From positions 1 through 9,410 of the forward strand of contig ONVB01000039.1 in assembly GCA_900321145.1 (NCBI GenBank): DNA of 9,410 nt. Reading direction: 5' to 3'. Each line of letters starts with the position of its first letter. The stretch's first letter is position 1. Positions 7,386 through 9,410 of the stretch are shown here, one piece after another. Under the pieces are notes generated by a model. It searched no databases. It had not been told where the DNA came from and was given only the letters and a program-made list of their open reading frames with translations. This DNA comes from an uncultured Eubacteriales bacterium. Lineage in GTDB: Bacteria > Bacillota > Clostridia > Lachnospirales > Lachnospiraceae. Both the position numbers and the translations under genes were made by a program.

Positions 7386-8527
7386 CAATTGAAGGAAAAT
7401 ATCATAATACGCTTGATATAGAGGGCTTTTCGCATATGATGAAGGATCCCTCCTATTGTTATAAGTTCTATTGGCTGGAAGCGATTGTTCGAATTATTTC
7501 CGAAGGTATTCATGAGACAAACTTTGATGCTGTGATCAATGAGATGATCTGTAATGCCTGGTATTCGGTTAGAGAGTTCCATATTCACTTGTCAGGACTT
7601 CAACCGGATTCTCAGGTGAGAGATGGACTTGAGCGTGCTGTACTTAGATTATCGGAAATCAGCAACTTACCGGCAAACGCATCTAAGGTTGAGATTAAAA
7701 ATGCAATTAAAGAACATGAAGCAGAACTGAAAGCATCGAAAGAACAGTTAACTAATATGGTTCCGTACCGTGCGTTGGCGGGCTTCTTTCTAAAAGACGG
7801 CTCCGTAGTGGATTGGGGAAGTGTACGAAGGTTGACCGCTTATATTGAAAAGGTAAACAGGGATGTGGTGCTGTTGCCATATACACTGGGAGCTTCGAGC
7901 AAGCTTAAGAAGGAAATCTATTTCCAGCCTGCGTGGGTGGAGATGATACAGGATAATACTGTTTCTATCCTGGGATGGATCCAATATGAAAAAGTAAAGT
8001 GGCTTCAAAACAATAATCCGGAGGTTCCGGGACTCGTATATAAGCTTGCGCCGATGGATGAAAAGATACGGAAGCTGAATAATGTGCGGAAGCTATGGGA
8101 GGGTATACTTGATCTTAGTGAAGTGAGGGATGTATTTACCGGTGAAGCCGTGATACCCAAGCAGTATGATGTTGATCACTTCATTCCCTGGTCGTTTGTA
8201 ATGAACGATGAACTCTGGAATCTTATGCCGATGGATTCTTCGTTGAACAGTGCAAAAAGCAATCGTTTGCCAAAATGGGATCCGTTCTTTTCAAGATTTG
8301 CCGAGAATCAGTACCTTCTTTATGGGTTCATACATGAGAAAGCGGGTATCCATAAGCTGTTTGAGGCTTGCTTCCGGGATAATTTGCATTCTATTTGGGC
8401 CGGTCGGGAGTTATATCGCAAGGGTAATACGCGGGAAGAATTCTATGGCATTCTTCAGAAAAACATGCAGCCTGTGTATGATTCTGCAAGAAGGCAAGGG
8501 TATGAAATCTGGAATAATACCATATAA
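7346..8527 (+). CDS. HNH endonuclease-domain protein
   Basis: This is a 393-residue protein with an HNH nuclease module near residues 264-310. FTGEAV is followed by YDVDHFIPWSF (274-284, with the D277-H278 pair), then ELWNLMPMDSSLN (289-301) and SAKSNRLP (302-309). The D-H, N292, N301 and N306 positions fit the beta-beta-alpha-metal fold. The DVDHFIPW phrasing resembles HNH domains of the HNH_4 type, also seen in Cas9, but there is no RuvC part. No zinc-binding CxxC pair is present. The first 260 residues are helical and unassigned. They include an FYWLEAIVRI block at 41-50 and a PYRALAGFF block at 140-148, and may bind a partner or sense a target. It starts at GTG, with AGGAG nine bases upstream and a 40-bp overlap with the methyltransferase. 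It is the last gene of the tight cluster. Confidence 0.92.
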   Translation: MAELDIEKVGYGLTIEGKYHNTLDIEGFSHMMKDPSYCYKFYWLEAIVRIISEGIHETNFDAVINEMICNAWYSVREFHIHLSGLQPDSQVRDGLERAVLRLSEISNLPANASKVEIKNAIKEHEAELKASKEQLTNMVPYRALAGFFLKDGSVVDWGSVRRLTAYIEKVNRDVVLLPYTLGASSKLKKEIYFQPAWVEMIQDNTVSILGWIQYEKVKWLQNNNPEVPGLVYKLAPMDEKIRKLNNVRKLWEGILDLSEVRDVFTGEAVIPKQYDVDHFIPWSFVMNDELWNLMPMDSSLNSAKSNRLPKWDPFFSRFAENQYLLYGFIHEKAGIHKLFEACFRDNLHSIWAGRELYRKGNTREEFYGILQKNMQPVYDSARRQGYEIWNNTI

Positions 8528-8567
8528 GGTAATAAGAAGTATGCGTACTTTCGAAATCAAAGTACTA

Positions 8568-8583
8568 TGGACAAGCTCGGACT
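8568..8583 (+). repeat. 16-bp exact copy of mazG sequence (possible mazG remnant)
   Basis: These 16 bases are identical to 3160-3175 inside mazG. The match resumes after one mismatch with GAT, and GATGAGAT recurs after a six-base gap. In the mazG frame the right-hand copy reads MDKLGLDEM then stop, against LDKLGLDADEI in the intact enzyme. The copy sits in the 87-bp gap between the HNH and acetyltransferase genes. I read it as a scrap of a second mazG-like gene or of a duplication made when the operon moved in. The rest of the gap (8528-8567 and 8584-8614) shows no clear mazG similarity. Confidence 0.45.
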
Positions 8584-8614
8584 TGATGAGATGTAGAATG
8601 TGAGGTAAAGAAGG

Positions 8615-9121
8615 ATGATACTGAGAAACTATAAAAAAGAAGATGCACATGTTATAGTAGGATGGCTTCAATCAGAGGAAGAATTATTCAAATGGTCTGC
8701 TGACAGATTTAACAAGTATCCTCTATCGGGTGAAGACATCAATGAGAATTATGCGCCACAGCTTGAAACGGGAAGATTCATTCCGCTTACTGCCGTAAAT
8801 GATGATGGAGAGATTTGTGGCCATTTCATCATAAGATACCCCAAAGATGACGATGACAGCTCTGTTCGCTTTGGGTTTGTGATCATTGATCCGACGTTAA
8901 GAGGAAAAGGATACGGAAAAGAACTGCTCAGACTTGGGATAGAGTATGTAAAGGATAATCTGAATGCCACAAGAATTGACCTGGGTGTATTCGAGAATAA
9001 TGAGAGTGCAAGGCGTTGCTATGAAGCTGCAGGTTTTACGGAGTATGCAAGAAGAGAGTGCCGGATGCCGATCGGCATATGGAATTGTGCGGATATGGAG
9101 ATATTCATCAAAAGGACTTGA
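8615..9121 (+). CDS. GNAT family N-acetyltransferase
   Basis: This 168-residue protein has the GNAT fold. Strand 4 FGFVIIDPTLRG (86-97) leads into the acetyl-CoA pyrophosphate-binding loop RGKGYGKELL (96-105). It is followed by the motif B region GVFENNESARRCYEAAGF (124-141). The N-terminal MILRNYKKEDA is the usual first strand and helix of the RimJ/RimL-like group. It would transfer an acetyl group from acetyl-CoA to an amine, but the acceptor cannot be read from sequence. GAGG lies nine bases before the ATG. It is separated from the HNH gene by 87 bp containing a mazG-like scrap, so it is less clearly part of the nuclease operon. No terminator is visible on either side. Confidence 0.93.
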   Translation: MILRNYKKEDAHVIVGWLQSEEELFKWSADRFNKYPLSGEDINENYAPQLETGRFIPLTAVNDDGEICGHFIIRYPKDDDDSSVRFGFVIIDPTLRGKGYGKELLRLGIEYVKDNLNATRIDLGVFENNESARRCYEAAGFTEYARRECRMPIGIWNCADMEIFIKRT

Positions 9122-9181
9122 AACGGAGGGTTGTATAGAATTGTCCGATCAAGTTACAAGTATGTACGAGGAGGTGAGCTT

Positions 9182-9196
9182 ATGCCGAAATGCTAA
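9182..9196 (+). other. Four-codon ORF (M-P-K-C) with perfect Shine-Dalgarno
   Basis: AGGAGGTGA at 9169-9177 is a nine-base perfect complement of the 16S rRNA 3' end. It is followed after a good spacing by ATG CCG AAA TGC TAA. It could be the decayed start of a lost gene, a translated leader, or chance. The stop lies nine bases before the -35 of the tRNA promoter. There is no evidence that it is expressed. Confidence 0.25.
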
Positions 9197-9204
9197 AAAA
9201 CACC

Positions 9205-9233
9205 TTGACATAGCGGGCTGTTTTTGATATTAT
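9205..9233 (+). promoter_or_regulatory. Sigma-A-type promoter for tRNA-Trp
   Basis: TTGACA at 9205-9210 matches the -35 consensus exactly. A 17-base spacer follows, then TATTAT at 9228-9233, one base from the -10 consensus. TG at 9225-9226 makes an extended -10. Transcription would start near 9240, giving a leader of about 87 bases before the tRNA. In many Firmicutes tRNA-Trp is followed by secE and nusG, so this promoter may drive more than the tRNA; the window ends too early to see. Confidence 0.85.
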
Positions 9234-9265
9234 AGCCCTCGTGTTGATTTACGATTGTTAAGAAA

Positions 9266-9298
9266 GCTTATGAAGTGTCTTAGCAAAGTGTCGTAAGC
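9266..9298 (+). other. Leader hairpin candidate upstream of tRNA-Trp
   Basis: GCTTATGA (9266-9273) can pair with TCGTAAGC (9291-9298) over eight base pairs, one of them G-U, with a 17-base loop. There is no T-run after it, so it is not an intrinsic terminator. It may help define the 5' processing of the tRNA precursor. A second small stem, GCCG/CGGC with a TAA loop (9308-9318), lies just before the tRNA. Confidence 0.35.
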
Positions 9299-9299
9299 A
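9273..9299 (+). repeat. Imperfect tandem repeat in the tRNA-Trp leader
   Basis: AAGTGTCTTAGCA (9273-9285) is followed at once by AAGTGTCGTAAGCA (9286-9299). The first seven bases are identical and the remainder differs by one change and one inserted base. The repeat lies within the transcribed leader. No role is known. Confidence 0.5.
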
Positions 9300-9326
9300 A
9301 GCACAAAGCCGTAACGGCAAAATTAA

Positions 9327-9397
9327 AGGGGCTTGGTCAAGTGGTATGATAGGGGTCTCCAAAACCTTTGGTGGGGGTTCGATTCCCTCAGCCCCTG
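9327..9397 (+). tRNA. trnW: tRNA-Trp (anticodon CCA)
   Basis: The cloverleaf closes fully by hand. The acceptor AGGGGCT (9327-9333) pairs with AGCCCCT (9390-9396). The D arm is GTCA/TGAT, with a G-T pair at its base. The anticodon stem is GGGGT/ACCTT around the loop CTCCAAA, giving anticodon CCA. The T arm is GGGGG/CCCTC around TTCGATT. The discriminator is G9397, as usual for bacterial tRNA-Trp. CCA is not encoded and would be added after transcription. The gene decodes UGG. Confidence 0.97.
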
Positions 9398-9410
9398 TAA
9401 CCCGGGAAAC

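Noticed and set aside
9196..9225. AAAAACA ... TGTTTTT inverted repeat as a terminator after the acetyltransferase gene
   Set aside because: The stem is almost all A-T, the loop is long and the repeat overlaps the promoter, so it is not a credible intrinsic terminator.
8964..9227. Open frame overlapping the acetyltransferase end and running into the tRNA promoter
   Set aside because: Most of it overlaps the acetyltransferase in another frame, it has no recognisable domain, and its end covers the promoter. A TTG at 9141 preceded by GGAGGG gives a 28-codon version, but nothing supports that either.
9215..9238. GGGCT/AGCCC inverted repeat across the -10 region as an operator
   Set aside because: It is only five bases per arm with a 14-base gap; chance is sufficient.
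9327..9410. tRNA-Trp as an integration (att) site for the cassette
   Set aside because: I saw no copy of the tRNA 3' end elsewhere in the window and no integrase gene.
1..9410. CRISPR arrays, insertion sequences, transposases
   Set aside because: No regularly spaced repeats, terminal inverted repeats or transposase motifs were seen on either strand.

Overview
The window looks like a chromosomal segment from a Gram-positive anaerobe of the Clostridia, most likely Lachnospiraceae. The basis is the gene families (a DUF4317 protein, a YkgJ-type cysteine-cluster protein, a DHH phosphoesterase with a Clostridia-style C-terminal extension), strong AGGAGG-type ribosome binding sites, and a tRNA-Trp whose encoded 3' end lacks CCA. 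The genus is not resolved. All supported genes lie on the + strand.

Left part (1-2674): relatively GC-rich, ordinary-looking genes. They are the C-terminal 231 codons of a DHH/DHHA1 phosphoesterase, a DUF4317 protein of unknown function, and a YkgJ-like protein with a clustered-cysteine metal site.

Middle (2675-8527): an accessory region that reads as a defence-type island. It opens with a scar, two short out-of-frame fragments that resemble the two ends of a DUF2075 (Schlafen-group) DNA/RNA helicase with the core deleted. An intact MazG-like nucleotide pyrophosphohydrolase follows. Then comes a tight, AT-richer operon of four genes: a 1024-residue PLD-nuclease/SF2-helicase/DUF3427 protein, a MutT-like NUDIX hydrolase, a class I SAM-dependent methyltransferase, and a 393-residue HNH endonuclease-domain protein. 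The last three joins are a 15-bp gap, an 8-bp overlap and a 40-bp overlap, so the four genes are very probably made together. The mix (two candidate nucleases, a helicase, one or two nucleotide-cleaning enzymes and a methyltransferase) suggests an anti-phage or anti-plasmid system. That role is inference.

Right part (8528-9410): an 87-bp gap carries a 16-bp exact copy of part of the mazG gene, followed by a GNAT acetyltransferase. A 205-bp non-coding stretch then holds a four-codon ORF with a perfect Shine-Dalgarno, a near-consensus sigma-A promoter with an extended -10, and a repeat-containing leader. The window ends with tRNA-Trp(CCA). No CRISPR array, insertion sequence, rRNA or convincing intrinsic terminator was found.
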